From Kineosporia aurantiaca JCM 3230 (lineage in GTDB: Bacteria > Actinomycetota > Actinomycetes > Actinomycetales > Kineosporiaceae), in NCBI GenBank assembly GCA_000719025.1, contig JODP01000007.1, forward strand, positions 62,001 to 126,000: a DNA stretch of 64,000 bases, read 5' to 3'. Positions 43,560 to 52,401 of the stretch are shown here, in pieces (position 1 is the first letter of the stretch; each line of letters begins with the position of its first letter). Both the position numbers and the translations under genes were made by a program. The notes beneath the pieces were generated by a model that was not told the DNA's origin, made no database searches, and worked only from the letters and a program-made list of their open reading frames with translations.

Positions 43560-44414
43560 ATGCAGATCGAGCGCCTCGCCGTCGTCGGATGCGGAACCAT
43601 GGGGACCGGCATCATCCAGGTCGCGGCCCAGACCGGCCTGGAGGTGGTGGGCGTTGAGGCCACGGCCGAGGGGGTACGGCGGGCCCAGGACCGGATCGAG
43701 GCCGGGCTGGAGGCCACGCTGGCCCGCGGAAAACTCACCCCGGAGCAGGCCAGGGCCGCCCGCGAGCGGTTCACCCTGACCACCGACCTGGACGCGATCA
43801 CCGCGGCCGACGTCGTGGTGGAGGCGGTCTTCGAGGACGTCGAGCTGAAGGTGGAGATCCTCGGCAAGATCGACGCCCTGGTCGGGGAGAACACTTTTCT
43901 CGCCTCCAACACCTCGACCATCCCGCTGGTCGTCCTGGCCGCCGCCACCCGCCGTCCGGAACGCGTCGTCGGGCTGCACTTCTTCAACCCGGTGCCGGCG
44001 ATGAAACTCGTCGAAGTGATCAGGACCCCGGTCAGCGAGCCGGAGCACGTGCGGGCCATGGTGGATCTGGCCACCCGGCTGGGGAAGTCGCCGGTGGTGG
44101 TCAACGACGTGCCCGGGTTCGTCGGCAATCTGCTGATCGTGCCCTACCTGCTGGACGCGGTGCGGGCCTATGAACGCGGGGTCGCGGACATGGAGGCCAT
44201 TGACGACGTGATCACCCTCGGGTTCAACCACAGGATGGGCCCGTTCCGGCTCAGTGACCTGATCGGGCTGGACATCGTGCACGACATGGCGGCCTCGATG
44301 TACGAGGAGTACAAGGACCCGCGTTACCAGCCGCCGGTGCTGCTGAAGCAGTACGTGCGGCTGGGCCGGCTGGGCCGCAAGACTGGCCGGGGTTTCTATG
44401 TCTACGAGGACTGA
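43560..44414 (+). CDS. 3-hydroxyacyl-CoA dehydrogenase
   Basis: A 284-residue single-function HAD: GCGTMGTGIIQVAAQTG at 10-26, SNTSTIP, and the catalytic His140 in GLHFFNPVPAMKLVE. The end (GLGRKTGRGFYVYE) is the usual one. Forms a beta-oxidation pair with the thiolase. Its last 17 bases overlap the carboxyltransferase gene. Confidence 0.92.
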   Translation: MQIERLAVVGCGTMGTGIIQVAAQTGLEVVGVEATAEGVRRAQDRIEAGLEATLARGKLTPEQARAARERFTLTTDLDAITAADVVVEAVFEDVELKVEILGKIDALVGENTFLASNTSTIPLVVLAAATRRPERVVGLHFFNPVPAMKLVEVIRTPVSEPEHVRAMVDLATRLGKSPVVVNDVPGFVGNLLIVPYLLDAVRAYERGVADMEAIDDVITLGFNHRMGPFRLSDLIGLDIVHDMAASMYEEYKDPRYQPPVLLKQYVRLGRLGRKTGRGFYVYED

Positions 44415-45879
44415 CCGCCCGGCCCGCGTCCCGGAACTGGTTCCCGAGGTCATCGACTGGGCCGACACCGAACTCCTGTCCAACGATCCGCTGCAGTTCC
44501 CCGGCTACGCAGCACCGGGACCGCAGGACGAGTCGGTGCGCGTCGCCTCGATCGTCCTGGCCGGTCAGCGGGCGGTATGGATCGACTGCGACTTCGCCCG
44601 CTGCGGGGGCACGATGGGCGTGGTGGCCGGTGAACGGGTGGTCCGCGCATTCGACACCGCCACTGCCACCAAGGTGCCCGTCGTCGCCACGGTTTCCAGT
44701 GGCGGGGCCCGGCTGCAGGAGGGGATGGCCGCGCTCCTGCAGATGCCACGCACGGTGGCGGCGGCCAGCCGGCACCGGGCTACCGGTCAGATTTACGTCG
44801 CCTACCTGAAATCGCCGGTCACCGGCGGGGTTTACGCTTCCTGGGTGTCGGCGGCCGATCTACGCGCAGCGGAACCGGGTGCGATCATCGGTTTCGGCGG
44901 CCCGCGGGTGGTCCAGGAGGTGACCGGCATTGTTCCTCCGGCCGACTCGCACACCGCGGAGTCGGCTCTGCGGCATGGGCTGATCGATGCGGTGGTGGAG
45001 CCCGAACGGGCCTGGGAATGGATTGCGAGCGCCATCGACGCGGTCCGGTCCCCGGCGCTGGAGCTTCCGGATGGTCGGCCGCGAGCGGTGGAGCACCTCA
45101 CGCATCTGGATGACGCTTACGAGCAGGTCCGGCGGTGCCGGTCGCCTCAGCGTCCTTCGGGTCTGGAATGGGCGGCCTGGATCACGTCTTCGTGGGTCGA
45201 GATCGCGGGGTCGGATCCGTCGGTGCGAGCGGGTCTGGCCGTGCTCGACGGCCGCCGCGTCGTCGTGGTGGCGATGGATCGGCACGCCCGGCGATCTGAG
45301 GGCGTCGACGCGAAGCCGGGCCCGGAGGCTTTCCGCCTGGCTCAGCGGGCGGTTCGGATGGCCAACCGCCTGGGCGTGCCGGTGGTGACTCTGGTGGACA
45401 CCGCCGGCGCGGACCCGTCGCCGTCCTCCGAAGCGGCCGGGATCGCCCGGGAGATCTCCGGGTTGTTGCTGGCGATGGCGGAATTGGCGACGCCGTCACT
45501 GGCCCTGGTGGTGGGCGAGGGCGGGAGCGGCGGAGCCATGGCCTTTTCGCACGCCGATCGCCTGTTCCTGCTGGCCGGGGCGGTGTTCTCAGTGATCGGC
45601 CCGGAACCGGGAGCGGCGATTCTGTACCGGGACGCCGACCGCGCCCCGGAGCTGGCCCGCGACTTTCGCCTGACGCCGGGCGAACTGCTGGACATGGGGG
45701 TGGTTTCCCAGGTATTGGAGGAGGACCCGGCGCTGGTGCGCCTGGCCGTTGCCGATGCCCTGAACTCCGACGCCCGGGGTGGCCGGGACGCCCGTCCCGA
45801 CGGGGTGACCGCCCGGGCCCTCACCTACCCGGCCTGGCCCCGACGGCCGTTCCACCATCCGAATCAGGGAGAGGCATGA
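44398..45879 (+). CDS. AccD-AccA-type fused acyl-CoA carboxyltransferase
   Basis: A 493-residue crotonase-type carboxyltransferase with both halves in one chain. Residues 1-250 are AccD-like (GGTMGVVAGERVVRAFD, SSGGARLQEGMAALLQM). Residues 270-450 are AccA-like (AFRLAQRAVRMANRLGVPVV, VDTAGA, GEGGSGGAMAFSHAD, SVIGPEPGAAILY). The AccD zinc finger is missing. No biotin carboxylase or carrier protein is in the window. It may be a carboxylase or biotin-linked decarboxylase subunit, or a re-purposed decarboxylase. Coupled to the HAD and VOC genes. Confidence 0.82.
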   Translation: MSTRTDRPARVPELVPEVIDWADTELLSNDPLQFPGYAAPGPQDESVRVASIVLAGQRAVWIDCDFARCGGTMGVVAGERVVRAFDTATATKVPVVATVSSGGARLQEGMAALLQMPRTVAAASRHRATGQIYVAYLKSPVTGGVYASWVSAADLRAAEPGAIIGFGGPRVVQEVTGIVPPADSHTAESALRHGLIDAVVEPERAWEWIASAIDAVRSPALELPDGRPRAVEHLTHLDDAYEQVRRCRSPQRPSGLEWAAWITSSWVEIAGSDPSVRAGLAVLDGRRVVVVAMDRHARRSEGVDAKPGPEAFRLAQRAVRMANRLGVPVVTLVDTAGADPSPSSEAAGIAREISGLLLAMAELATPSLALVVGEGGSGGAMAFSHADRLFLLAGAVFSVIGPEPGAAILYRDADRAPELARDFRLTPGELLDMGVVSQVLEEDPALVRLAVADALNSDARGGRDARPDGVTARALTYPAWPRRPFHHPNQGEA

Positions 45880-46808
45880 AGAAGAACGTACGCACAACCG
45901 GGGACTACGGCATCGGCCAGATGATCCACGTGGTCCACATGACCGACGACGTGTCTCAGCTGAATCGTTTCTACGAGAAGGTTTTCGGCGCCTACGTCTA
46001 CCACGGCATGGACGAGCCCGGGTACTTCGACGTCGAGGACCGGTGGGCCGCCCTGCTGATGGTCTCGGACCTGTGTATCGAAACGATGGCCCCGAACCAG
46101 CCGGTCGACCCGCGCCGGCCGGTCGGCAAGTTCTACACGAAGTTCGGTCAGCACCTGCACTCGGTCGGGTACAAGGTGGACGACCTGGCCGGTCTGGCCG
46201 GGCGGATGATCGAGAAGGGCATTCACATCGGGGCACCCGGCGGCGGCAAGATCACCGAGCTGGGCCCGACGACCCGCTATTTCTACCCGAGTCCCCGAGA
46301 CACCGCGGGGCTGATGGTGGAGCTCTGTGCGACCGACATGCCCGGCGAGCCTCGCAACGAGGACACCTGGACGTCGCTGCTCAACACCTGGCGCACACAC
46401 CCGCTGACGATCGAGCGCTTCTCCTATGTCACCCTCGGCGTCAAGGACCTGGAGAGCGCCACCAAGACCTACGTCGACGTGATGCAGGCCGTCCCGGTGG
46501 AACGCGGTGAGGACACCGGTCTGGGCGCGCGGTACGTCACCCTGCAGCTGGGGGACTGCCTGCTCCAGCTGGCCGAGGCGCTGGACGAGAACTCGGACCT
46601 GGGCCGGCACGTCGCCCGCTGGGGAAACATGATCTTCAGCCTGCGGTTCCGGGTACGGGACGTCGATGCGGCCGAGCAATGGCTGCGTAAGAATGACGTC
46701 CGAAGCCGTCGCATCCGCTCCACCCTGCTGCTGGCCGAGCCGCAGGACACCTACGGCGCACCGATCTACTTTTCCAGCGAGGACATCACCGGCGACCCCT
46801 TCCAGTAA
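45876..46808 (+). CDS. VOC family protein with two glyoxalase-like domains
   Basis: A 310-residue protein with two VOC modules: residues about 12-150 (GQMIHVVHMTDDVSQLNRFYEKVFGAYVYH) and about 180-300 (FSYVTLGVKDLESATKTYVDVM). Such tandem proteins include ring-cleavage dioxygenases, isomerases and epimerases. The usual metal His/Glu set is not complete to my eye. The ATG overlaps the carboxyltransferase stop. Last gene before a strong terminator. Confidence 0.82.
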   Translation: MKKNVRTTGDYGIGQMIHVVHMTDDVSQLNRFYEKVFGAYVYHGMDEPGYFDVEDRWAALLMVSDLCIETMAPNQPVDPRRPVGKFYTKFGQHLHSVGYKVDDLAGLAGRMIEKGIHIGAPGGGKITELGPTTRYFYPSPRDTAGLMVELCATDMPGEPRNEDTWTSLLNTWRTHPLTIERFSYVTLGVKDLESATKTYVDVMQAVPVERGEDTGLGARYVTLQLGDCLLQLAEALDENSDLGRHVARWGNMIFSLRFRVRDVDAAEQWLRKNDVRSRRIRSTLLLAEPQDTYGAPIYFSSEDITGDPFQ

Positions 46809-46825
46809 CCGCCCGCGCAATACCT

Positions 46826-46876
46826 CCGTGATCATGCACAATCGGCCGAGCCGCGAGTGCATGATCACGGGTTTTT
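46826..46876 (+). terminator. Rho-independent terminator
   Basis: CCGTGATCATGCAC (46826-46839) pairs exactly with GTGCATGATCACGG (46857-46870) around a 17-base loop, followed by a run of five T. It lies 17 bp after the VOC stop and before the convergent acyl-CoA ligase, whose transcripts it may also stop. Confidence 0.88.
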
Positions 46877-46884
46877 GGTAGGGG

Positions 46885-48384
46885 TCAGGCGCGGAGGGCG
46901 GAGGTGACGAGGTTACGGCGGAGGATCTTGCCGGTGGGGGTGGCCGGGAGTTCGGGAAGGAAGTGGATCTGATCAGGGGTTTTTGAGCTGCGCAGATGGG
47001 CCCGCACGTACCCGCGCAGCTCCTCGGCCGTGACCGAAGCACCGTCGTTCAGCACCACGAAAGCCGCGATGATCTGGCCCCATTCGACGTCGGGCACGCC
47101 CGCGACCGCGCACTCGGCGACTGCCGCATGGTGGACCATCACGTCCTCGATCTCGGCCGGGGCGATGTTCTCGCCGCCACGGATGATGGTGTCGTCGGCC
47201 CGGCCCTGGACGAACAGAAAGCCCGCTGCGTCCAGATGGCCCCGGTCCCGGGTCGGGAACCAGCCGCCGTCGGCCAGGGTGCTGCCCTTTTCCAGGTACT
47301 CGCCGGCCACCTGAGTGCCGCGGACCAGGATGTCACCGACTACGCCGGGCGGGGCCGGGCGGTCGTCCTCGGCGCGTACCTCGATCTCCACGCCGGGCAG
47401 GGCCCGCCCGACCGAGCTCAGCCGGGCCCGCGCTTCAGGGTCGGTGGACGTGATCGCCGCGCGGTGGTCGTCCGGTCCGAGAAGAGCGATGGAGGAGGAT
47501 GTCTCGGTAAGACCGTAGGCGTTGACGAATCCGGTGGTGGGGAACAGCTTCAGGGCGGCCTCCAGGACGCTGGGAGGTACCTTGGCGCCGCCGTAGGACA
47601 GGCCGCGCAAGCAGGCCGGGCCGGTGCGGCCGGTCTGCTCCAGGTGTCGGACGATCCGGGCCAGCATGGTGGGGACCACCATGGCGTTGCTGATCCGCTC
47701 GGTCTCGACCAGGTCCACCCAGCCCGCGGCGGTGAACCGGTCGAGGTAGACGATGCGCCGCCCGGCGTAAAGGTTCGACAGAAGGTTGGCCACCGCGGCG
47801 ATGTGGTACGGCGGGACGCTGACAATGGTCGCGTCCTCTTCCTCGGCGGAGGCGAAGTCGACCGAGCCCATCACGTAGGAGGTGAGGTGATGATGCCGCA
47901 GCACCGCGCTCTTCGGGGCGGCCGTGGTGCCACTGGTCATCAGCAGCACCGCGATCGACTCCGGGTCGGCCGGTTTCAGCTCGGCCTGAGGCTGAGCGGT
48001 GGCGGCCACCTCGGCCAGCAGCGCGTCCAGGGCCAGCACCGTCGAGCCCGCCGGCGCCAGATCTGCGGCGCGGACCACGTCCTCGGCCAGGACCAGTCCC
48101 GGATGACGGGCCAGGATCTGCGAGAGCTGCTCGTCCGAGAGCCGGTAGTTCAGCGGCAGGAACGGAACTCCGGCGGCTGCGGCCCCGAACAGGGCTACGG
48201 CGAAACCGGTGCCGTTCCCGGCCAGATAGAGCACTTTCTCGGCGTCGTGCCGGGCCACCACTGCGGCAGCGGCGACGCTGCGGTCGCGCAGCTGCCCAGC
48301 GGTCAGGCCGTCCTGCCGGCACCCGAGCAGCAACCGGTCTTCCATCCCGCCGGCTGTCATCTCGAGCAGGGTCAGCAAATCCAT
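46885..48384 (-). CDS. AMP-binding acyl-CoA ligase
   Basis: A 499-residue adenylate-forming enzyme: LLMTSGTTAAPK (P-loop-like A3), NAYGLTETSS, TRDRGHLDAAGF, and the C-terminal catalytic Lys in TGKILRRNL. Soluble, cytoplasmic. Activates a carboxylic acid with ATP to its CoA ester. Single gene, divergent from DoxX, in a locus full of CoA-ester enzymes. Confidence 0.92.
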   Translation of the reverse strand: MDLLTLLEMTAGGMEDRLLLGCRQDGLTAGQLRDRSVAAAAVVARHDAEKVLYLAGNGTGFAVALFGAAAAGVPFLPLNYRLSDEQLSQILARHPGLVLAEDVVRAADLAPAGSTVLALDALLAEVAATAQPQAELKPADPESIAVLLMTSGTTAAPKSAVLRHHHLTSYVMGSVDFASAEEEDATIVSVPPYHIAAVANLLSNLYAGRRIVYLDRFTAAGWVDLVETERISNAMVVPTMLARIVRHLEQTGRTGPACLRGLSYGGAKVPPSVLEAALKLFPTTGFVNAYGLTETSSSIALLGPDDHRAAITSTDPEARARLSSVGRALPGVEIEVRAEDDRPAPPGVVGDILVRGTQVAGEYLEKGSTLADGGWFPTRDRGHLDAAGFLFVQGRADDTIIRGGENIAPAEIEDVMVHHAAVAECAVAGVPDVEWGQIIAAFVVLNDGASVTAEELRGYVRAHLRSSKTPDQIHFLPELPATPTGKILRRNLVTSALRA

Positions 48385-48423
48385 GGGGGATTCCTCTCGG
48401 CCTGGGCAGACAAGAACACTTTG

Positions 48424-48448
48424 AATAGATTACAACTATTAAACTATT
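48424..48448. promoter_or_regulatory. repeats in the ligase/DoxX divergent promoter
   Basis: AATAG-attacaa-CTATT (48424-48440) is an inverted repeat with 5-bp arms, and a third CTATT follows at 48444-48448. It is in the A+T-rich 89-bp gap between two divergent starts. A likely shared promoter/operator. Confidence 0.4.
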
Positions 48449-48473
48449 GAGACCATGAGCGGAGGCGCAATCG

Positions 48474-48980
48474 ATGGAAGCGGCAGACGCAGCTGTGTTC
48501 CTCGTCCGGTTGGTGCTCGGCGGGACGATGATCGCGCACGGCTGGAACCACTGGAGGGGCGGTGGCAAGATCCCGGGAACGGCCGGCTGGTTCGAGAGCC
48601 TGGGCCTGCGCCACGGAACCTTTCAGGCCTGGATGAGTGTGGGCACCGAGCTGGGCGCGGGGACCCTGTTGATCGTGGGCCTGTTCACGCCGCTGGCCGC
48701 TGCGGCGGTGGTGGGCGTGATGCTGGTGGCCGGGCTGCTCGCGCACCGGCCCAACGGGTTCTTCGTGTTCCGTGAGGGCTATGAGTATGTACTCGTGCTC
48801 GCGGTGATCAGCGTGGCGCTCGCGGCCCTCGGCCCGGGGAAACTCTCGCTGGACCACGCGATCGGGATCGTCGTCGACGGCTGGCCGGGGGCCGCAGTGG
48901 CGGCCGGATTTGCGGTCGTGGCGACCGGAGGGCTCCTGGCAGCTTCGTGGCGACCGCGGAAGGCCTCCATGACCAGCTGA
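48474..48980 (+). CDS. DoxX family membrane protein
   Basis: A 168-residue integral membrane protein with four to five hydrophobic helices: DAAVFLVRLVLGGTMIAHGWNHW, then GTELGAGTLLIVGLFTPLAAAAVVGVMLVAGLL, then two more. The GTG..HG.N/K..G pattern is that of DoxX. Role unknown in general (redox or membrane stress proteins). Divergent from the ligase. Confidence 0.85.
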   Translation: MEAADAAVFLVRLVLGGTMIAHGWNHWRGGGKIPGTAGWFESLGLRHGTFQAWMSVGTELGAGTLLIVGLFTPLAAAAVVGVMLVAGLLAHRPNGFFVFREGYEYVLVLAVISVALAALGPGKLSLDHAIGIVVDGWPGAAVAAGFAVVATGGLLAASWRPRKASMTS

Positions 48981-49004
48981 GGCTGATCGCGGCCGCGGTT
49001 CCTA

Positions 49005-49021
49005 CCGGCCCGGTGGGCCGG
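49005..49021. terminator. short hairpin between convergent genes
   Basis: CCGGCCC-GGT-GGGCCGG in the 53-bp gap between DoxX (plus) and the GntR gene (minus). Could end both transcripts; weak because the stem is 7 bp and there is no T-run. Confidence 0.4.
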
Positions 49022-49033
49022 CCGTGTCCGTCT

Positions 49034-49795
49034 TCAGTACTCCTCGGTCACCTCGACCAGGGTCCGGCCGCTGTGGCTCTCGCCCACAATGTCGCTGACC
49101 TCGAGCATCTTACGGTTCCAGTACCGGGCGGCCTCGGCTCCCTTGCCGGCCTCGGCCAGGCCGAGGGCCCGCTCCAGGCCCCGCCGGGTCATCGCGTTGC
49201 CCTTGGGCGCCTCGGTGTGCACGGCCAACGCGTCCCGCATCTCCGAGCCGATCACCTCGGTCAGCGCGCCGTAGACCAGCTTCATCGACTGGTTACCGGC
49301 CCGGGCGAAGAGCAGCCCGAAGAAGTCCATCCAGGCCCTGGCGAAGTCGTCCGGGGTCTCGGACCGATCGAACTCGGCCAGCTGCCGGCGCAGCAACGCC
49401 GCGCTTTCGGCCCGGTCGTCACAGGTCGCCAAGAGGTGGAAGCCGAGCGGCTCGAGCATCGCCCGGGCGATGAAGACGTCCTTGAGCGCGACCTGGTCGA
49501 ACTGCATGACCAACCCGAGGTACCGGGCCGCCAGCGCGATGTCCGGCCGAGTGGCCCGCGCCCCACCCCGCGCGCCCCGGCGGATCTCGATCAGCCGCTC
49601 GGTCTCCAGGATGCGGAAGGCCTCGCGCAGCGAGGGGCGGGAGACGCCGAAACGCTCCATCAGCTCGGCCTCGCTGGGGAGCGCACCGCCCTCGGGGATC
49701 TCCCCCCGGACGATCTCCGAGCGCAGCGCCTGAGCGATCACCTCGGCTGTCTTCGGCAACCGGACCCGGTCCAGGCGTATGGGTTGGTGGGTCAC
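49034..49795 (-). CDS. GntR/FadR-type regulator (FCD domain)
   Basis: A 253-residue regulator. The winged helix at about 15-85 reads AEVIAQALRSEIVRGEIPEG, then LPSEAELMERFGVSRPSLREAFRILE. The C-terminal all-helical FCD domain carries scattered His/Asp ligands (ARAMLEPLGFHLL). FadR relatives sense acyl-CoA or carboxylates. It lies 94 bp downstream of the TesB gene on the same strand and could regulate the thioesterase/CoA-transferase genes. Confidence 0.87.
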   Translation of the reverse strand: MTHQPIRLDRVRLPKTAEVIAQALRSEIVRGEIPEGGALPSEAELMERFGVSRPSLREAFRILETERLIEIRRGARGGARATRPDIALAARYLGLVMQFDQVALKDVFIARAMLEPLGFHLLATCDDRAESAALLRRQLAEFDRSETPDDFARAWMDFFGLLFARAGNQSMKLVYGALTEVIGSEMRDALAVHTEAPKGNAMTRRGLERALGLAEAGKGAEAARYWNRKMLEVSDIVGESHSGRTLVEVTEEY

Positions 49796-49889
49796 GAGCA
49801 GTCCTCTCCGCGTTGACGCCGGGTTCGCGCAACGGTGGCGGTGCTCGTAAGTCGGGCGCCCACGGACCCGTCGTTCGACGCTGTCCCGG

Positions 49890-50753
49890 TCATCCTAAGG
49901 GCTTCACCCGGATCAGCCCTTCCTGGGCGATCGAGGCGCAGAGGTGTCCTTCCGGATCGAAGATCCGCCCGTGGACCAGGGCCCGGCCGCGGTCGGCCCA
50001 GGTGGACTCCTGGTCGTAGAGGAACCACTCGTCGACCCGGATCGGGCGATGGAACCAGATGGTGTGGTTGACCGTGGCGATCTGGAAGCGGCCCTGGACC
50101 GCGTGCGGGCCCAGGGCGGTGGACAGCAGCAGCACGTCGGAGGCGTAGGCCAGGCCGGCGGCCTGCAGCATCGCGTCGGGCTCAACCAGAGAGCGGTGGC
50201 GCAGCCACAGTCGCTGGTGGGGCTCGGTGGTTTCGCCCTGGAGGCCCGCCGCACGGACCGGTGGAAGGACGAAGCGGACGTCGAGGTCGGCGGTCCGTCG
50301 CATCCAGCTGAGCCACTGCAGAGCTTCCGGTTTCCCGGCCAGGAGTTCCTGAGGAGTGGGTAGTTCGTCCGGGCCGGGTGCCTGTGGCCCGCGGAGCGAG
50401 TGCTCCAGCCCGGTTTCGGGGGTCTGGAAGGACGCCGTCATGGTGAAGATGGGGCTGTCGCCTTGTCGGGCGATGACCTGACGCGCGCTGAACGAACCGC
50501 CGTCCCGCAGGATCGTTACCTCGTGATCGATAGGTATCGAACTGTTTCCCGGCGCCAGGAAGTACATGTGGGCGGAGTGGATCGGCCGGCCTGCGGGAGC
50601 GGTGAGCGAGGCCGCCATCACCGCTTGGCCGGCCACGTCCCCGCCGTAGGAACGCGTCGCCGGGCCGGGATGAGGGGTGGAGCGGAAGGACGAGGAGCCG
50701 ATCCGGGCGACGTCGAGATGGGCCTTGGCCTCGGGGATGACGGACACAGTCAC
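49890..50753 (-). CDS. acyl-CoA thioesterase II (TesB-like)
   Basis: A 287-residue double hot-dog thioesterase: RSYGGDVAGQAVMAAS, IHSAHMYFLAPGNSSIPIDHEV, and a C-terminal half with TVNHTIWFHRPIRVDEWFLYDQES, the usual TesB sequence. Hydrolyses acyl-CoA to free acid and CoA. It may release CoA trapped on dead-end intermediates. Preceded by a strong terminator, so it has its own promoter. Confidence 0.92.
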   Translation of the reverse strand: MTVSVIPEAKAHLDVARIGSSSFRSTPHPGPATRSYGGDVAGQAVMAASLTAPAGRPIHSAHMYFLAPGNSSIPIDHEVTILRDGGSFSARQVIARQGDSPIFTMTASFQTPETGLEHSLRGPQAPGPDELPTPQELLAGKPEALQWLSWMRRTADLDVRFVLPPVRAAGLQGETTEPHQRLWLRHRSLVEPDAMLQAAGLAYASDVLLLSTALGPHAVQGRFQIATVNHTIWFHRPIRVDEWFLYDQESTWADRGRALVHGRIFDPEGHLCASIAQEGLIRVKPLG

Positions 50754-50776
50754 GCACCTGATTCATTGGGGTGGAG

Positions 50777-50805
50777 CGGGCCGCCCGGCGGATCCGGGCG
50801 GCCCG
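50777..50805 (-). terminator. 12-bp hairpin after the CoA-transferase
   Basis: CGGGCCGCCCGG-cggat-CCGGGCGGCCCG, perfect arms, 12 bp downstream of the CoA-transferase stop on the minus strand. Ends the operon that begins at 55566. Confidence 0.75.
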
Positions 50806-50816
50806 TTGTGGTGGCC

Positions 50817-52043
50817 TCAGGTCGCGGCGCCGGCGATCTTGAGCTCCAGCACCTGCTCGTCGTTCATGCCCAACTCGGCCAGGATCTCGTCGGTGTGCTC
50901 GGCAAAAAGTGGGGCCCGGGTCAGGGCCACGGGAGCGCGATCGAACAAGACCGGGCTGGTGACCAGTTCCCGTTCCACCCCCTCGGCGTCCACAACCGCC
51001 GCGATCTGGCCGTTGGCCCGCAGCGAGGTGTCCTGGGCGACGTCCCAGGCGTTCTGCACGACCGACCACTGCCCCTCAATGTCGGCCAGGGCGTCCACCC
51101 ACTCGTCCTTGGTCCGCGAGGCGATCACTCCGGAGATCTCCTCGCGGGCCCCGCTCGCGTTCTGCATCAGCTTTTCGCCCGAGTCGAACCGTTCGTCCTT
51201 GATCAGGTCCTCCCGGCCGATCGCGGTGACGAAACCGGCCCAGTAGCGGGCGGGCTGGAGCATCGACAGCGACAGCCAGCGCTCGTCGGCGGTGCGGTAG
51301 ACGCCGGTGAGCGGGTTGCGAGTCTTGATGTGCCGCGGATGCTTGGGCAACGGCCCTCTGGTGAGCAAAGCCAGGTTGACGTTGAACTGGCTGGCCCAGG
51401 CGCCGGTGGCCAGCAGCGAGACGTCCACCACCGAGCCCTCGCCCGTGCGCTCGCGGTGGAACAGCGCTGCCGAGATCCCCCCGGCGATCGTCATCCCGCC
51501 GATGTTGTCCCCGTAGGCCCCACCCGGCTGGTTGACCAGGAAGTCGGTGTCCGACGGGGTGGCGGCGTCGGCACTGCCGCCGCGCGCCCAGTACGCGGTG
51601 GCGTCGTAGCCGCCCTTGCCGGCCTCCGGGCCGAGCGGACCGAAGCCGCTACCCACGGTGTAGATGATCTTCGGGTTGATCGCCCGGATGTGTTCCATGT
51701 CGATGCCCAGGCGTTCGCGGGCGTCGGGCAGAAAGTTGGTCAGGAACACGTCGCTGGTGCGGGCCAGTTCGTAGAGCACTTCGCGGGCGCCCTCGTGCTC
51801 CAGGGCCAGGCCGATGCTGCGCTTGCCGCGGTTGGGCCCCTCCATGATGGGGACGAACGACGAGCCCTCGGAGAACCCGTTCAGCCCGAGGATCCGGGTC
51901 AGGCCGCGCTGGGCGTCGCCCTTCTCGGCGTGCTCGACCTTGATCACGTCGGCGCCCCAGTCGGCCAGCACGGCCCCGGCGGCGGGCACGAAGGTGAACT
52001 GGGCGACCTCGAGGACGCGGATGCCTTCCATGGGTTTGGTCAT
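50817..52043 (-). CDS. CaiB/BaiF family CoA-transferase
   Basis: A 408-residue family III CoA-transferase: GIRVLEVAQFTFVPAAGAVLADWGADVIKVE, GPNRGKRSIGL, and the catalytic Asp in GKGGYDATAYWARGG. It moves CoA between acids without ATP. It is in one minus-strand operon with SDR, MaoC pair and VWA genes. The acceptor is unknown. Confidence 0.92.
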   Translation of the reverse strand: MTKPMEGIRVLEVAQFTFVPAAGAVLADWGADVIKVEHAEKGDAQRGLTRILGLNGFSEGSSFVPIMEGPNRGKRSIGLALEHEGAREVLYELARTSDVFLTNFLPDARERLGIDMEHIRAINPKIIYTVGSGFGPLGPEAGKGGYDATAYWARGGSADAATPSDTDFLVNQPGGAYGDNIGGMTIAGGISAALFHRERTGEGSVVDVSLLATGAWASQFNVNLALLTRGPLPKHPRHIKTRNPLTGVYRTADERWLSLSMLQPARYWAGFVTAIGREDLIKDERFDSGEKLMQNASGAREEISGVIASRTKDEWVDALADIEGQWSVVQNAWDVAQDTSLRANGQIAAVVDAEGVERELVTSPVLFDRAPVALTRAPLFAEHTDEILAELGMNDEQVLELKIAGAAT

Positions 52044-52080
52044 GCTGTCTCCTTCGACGAGCGTGGGGGAGCCGGGCAGT

Positions 52081-52380
52081 TCAGTCGGACGCGGGCAGCG
52101 GTTTCGCGGACTTGACGGACAGTTCGGCGCCGCCGAAGGCCAGGGGGCCGGGACCGGGCTTCACACAGAGCAGTTCGAGGCCGGAGGCCTCTTGCGCGTA
52201 GCGCTTGCCCAGGGCGATCAGAGGACCGTCGCCGGTGGCGGGCGCAGCTCCGGTGAACTGGTCGGGTGTCATCGGTGATCCGGCGCACAGCAGGTCCCCG
52301 TCCGTGCTGGGGGCCTTGACGACGATCACCTCGCAGGTCGAGGTGGTGCTGCGGAGGCGGGTTCCGGGCTTGAGGGGCAT
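52081..52380 (-). CDS. hypothetical small protein, 99 residues
   Basis: Not recognised by name. MPLKPGTRLRSTTSTCEVIVVKAP then CAGSPM and a C-terminal LLCVKPGPGPLAFGGAEL. It has three Cys (about residues 16, 32, 71), which could bind a metal, and no signal or membrane segment. It lies between the SDR and the CoA-transferase genes with gaps of 21 and 37 bp, so it belongs to the operon; it may be a small Zn-ribbon-like accessory. Confidence 0.7.
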   Translation of the reverse strand: MPLKPGTRLRSTTSTCEVIVVKAPSTDGDLLCAGSPMTPDQFTGAAPATGDGPLIALGKRYAQEASGLELLCVKPGPGPLAFGGAELSVKSAKPLPASD

Positions 52381-52401
52381 GGTGGGTCTCCAGGTTCTGG
52401 G

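Noticed and set aside
42216..44483. 755-codon open frame on the minus strand
   Set aside because: Antisense to thiolase and 3-hydroxyacyl-CoA dehydrogenase; no motif, Gly/Arg/His-rich.
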